Positions 14,567 to 15,645 of a DNA stretch of 15,645 nt are shown here, piece after piece; within the stretch, counting starts at the first letter, position 1; each line of letters begins with the position of its first letter. The stretch comes from JBPCOI01 sp051000395. Its GTDB lineage: Bacteria > Actinomycetota > Actinomycetes > Mycobacteriales > Jatrophihabitantaceae. Both the position numbers and the translations under genes were made by a program. The notes under the pieces are model-generated. The model saw only the letters and a list, made by a program, of their open reading frames with translations, made no database searches and was not told where the DNA came from. The stretch is from positions 1 to 15,645 of the forward strand of contig JBPCOI010000097.1 in NCBI GenBank assembly GCA_051000395.1, given 5' to 3'.

Positions 14567-15580
14567 CTAGCTGTAGCTGACGCGCGGATCGACGAAGGCG
14601 TACAGGATGTCGACGACCAGGTTAGCGACCACCAGGGCCGTCGCGGCGACGATGGTGACGCCCATGATGACGGGCAGGTCCTGGGTACGGATCGACTGGA
14701 TCGACAGCCAGCCGAGGCCGCGCAGGTTGAACACCGTCTCGGTGATGATCGTGGTACCGATCAGCGTGCCCACGTCGATACCGAAGATCGTCACGATCGG
14801 AGTGAGCGCAGCGCGCAGGCCGTGACGTACCACGACGGTGCGCCGCGAGAGGCCCTTGGCCCGCGCCGTGCGGATGAAGTCCTCACCCATGGTTTCGAGC
14901 ATGTTGGCGCGCGTCAGCCGCGCGTAGAGCGCGGCGAAGAGGAACGCGAGCGCGATCCACGGCAGGATCATGCTCCGGAGCCACTGCAAGGGATCCTGGG
15001 TGATCGGCGAGTAGCTCACGTCCGGCAGCCATTTGAGCTGGTACTCGAACACCAGCAGCAGGATCGGGCCGGTGAAGAAGATCGGCAGCGAGACGCCGGT
15101 CAGTGCCATCGTCATGCCGAAGCGGTCGAAGATCGAGCCGCGCTTGAGCGCCGAGACGGTGCCGACGGCCACGCCGCCGAACAGCCACAGGACCGCAGCC
15201 CCCACCGCGAGGCTGAGGCTGACCGGGAAGGCCTGCACGATCAGCGAGCTGACCGGCGTGTTCAGCCGGAACGAGTAGCCCAGGCACGGCGCGCCGCAGT
15301 GCTGGATGTCGCCGCTGCCGTCGTCGATGGTGCGGCCGAAGAGGATGCCGTGCAGCCAGTTCCAGTACTGCTGCACCAGCGGCAGGTCGAAGCCGAAGCG
15401 GTGCTCGAGCAGGTGCAGTTGCAGGGAGCCGGGGGGGAACGGGATCTTGCCGATGTAGTAGTAGACCGGCGAGCTGTGCGACAGCGCCGGTGCCAGCTGG
15501 AAGATGGCGAAGGTGACGACGCTGACCACGAAGACGACGAGCACCGACCCGACCATCCGGCGAATCACATAGCGGATCAT
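14567..15580 (-). CDS. dppB: ABC peptide transporter permease, DppB/OppB type
   Basis: Integral membrane subunit of the importer (337 residues). It opens with IRYVIRRMVGSVLVVFVVSV, the usual first helix of the B-type permease. A large extracytoplasmic segment (~32-105) contains two close cysteines, Cys95 and Cys99 (HCGAPC), which could form a disulfide. The helices at ~113-145 start the permease domain proper. The cytoplasmic coupling loop that contacts the ATPase is seen in EDFIRTARAKGLSRRTVVVR (233-252). The end ILYAFVDPRVSYS is the family's normal C-terminus. The ATG at 15580 is chosen for its family-like N-terminus, although only a weak GAAG precedes it. An in-frame TTG at 15604 is an alternative. 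It is the most upstream importer gene visible; the expected C-type permease and solute-binding protein are absent from the window. Confidence 0.92.
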   Translation of the reverse strand: MIRYVIRRMVGSVLVVFVVSVVTFAIFQLAPALSHSSPVYYYIGKIPFPPGSLQLHLLEHRFGFDLPLVQQYWNWLHGILFGRTIDDGSGDIQHCGAPCLGYSFRLNTPVSSLIVQAFPVSLSLAVGAAVLWLFGGVAVGTVSALKRGSIFDRFGMTMALTGVSLPIFFTGPILLLVFEYQLKWLPDVSYSPITQDPLQWLRSMILPWIALAFLFAALYARLTRANMLETMGEDFIRTARAKGLSRRTVVVRHGLRAALTPIVTIFGIDVGTLIGTTIITETVFNLRGLGWLSIQSIRTQDLPVIMGVTIVAATALVVANLVVDILYAFVDPRVSYS

Positions 15581-15628
15581 GGTTGCTTCGCGGTGGTGGA
15601 CCAAAACGAAGGAACCAGGAAGGGCGGG

Positions 15629-15641
15629 CCCCCCCCCCCCC
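15629..15641. repeat. Run of 13 C, upstream of dppB
   Basis: An uninterrupted 13-base C tract (G tract in the sense of the dppB strand) lies about 50 bases before the dppB start and four bases from the window's right edge. It is the longest homopolymer I noticed in the window. It may be a real slippage-prone promoter or leader tract, or a sequencing/assembly artefact at a contig end. Confidence 0.7.
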
Positions 15642-15645
15642 TCTC

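Overview
The window is a compact, high-GC stretch of bacterial chromosome, almost certainly from an actinobacterium. The evidence is the strong GC bias at third codon positions, GTG starts, and protein matches (recalled, not searched) to mycobacterial-type genes: a ~1600-residue NAD-dependent glutamate dehydrogenase, a Pat-type aromatic aminotransferase and a DUF4349 lipoprotein. I cannot name the genus. Every stretch between genes is shorter than 300 bases. I see no tRNA, rRNA, CRISPR array, insertion sequence or prophage gene.

Left part (1-6293): central carbon and nitrogen metabolism. The minus strand carries most of a large NAD-specific glutamate dehydrogenase (gdh), whose C-terminus lies beyond the left edge. 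Divergently, across a 118-base spacer, lies an ACT-domain malic enzyme. The dehydrogenase contains an in-frame 39-base tandem repeat that looks like an inserted palindromic element. Together the two enzymes connect glutamate/2-oxoglutarate with malate/pyruvate.

Middle part (6294-11449): a DUF4349 membrane lipoprotein gene is bracketed by two related long palindromes. Next come two minus-strand genes of aromatic 2-oxo-acid metabolism, 4-hydroxyphenylpyruvate dioxygenase (hpd) followed by aromatic aminotransferase (pat). Divergent from them are a small DUF4446 membrane protein and prephenate dehydratase (pheA). PheA makes phenylpyruvate. Pat interconverts phenylpyruvate or 4-hydroxyphenylpyruvate with Phe or Tyr. 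Hpd commits 4-hydroxyphenylpyruvate to homogentisate. Synthesis and breakdown of aromatic amino acids therefore meet at one locus.

Right part (11450-15645): all on the minus strand. A dipeptide/oligopeptide ABC importer operon (DppB-type permease, OppD-type ATPase, OppF-type ATPase) ends in a translationally coupled small zinc metallopeptidase. A GroES-like co-chaperone gene follows, convergent with pheA. The importer lacks a DppC-type permease between DppB and the ATPases. The window ends in a run of 13 C upstream of the permease.

I did not find a clearly new multi-gene system. The most unusual items are the in-frame palindromic repeat in gdh, the paired palindromes around the lipoprotein gene, and the metallopeptidase coupled to the peptide importer.
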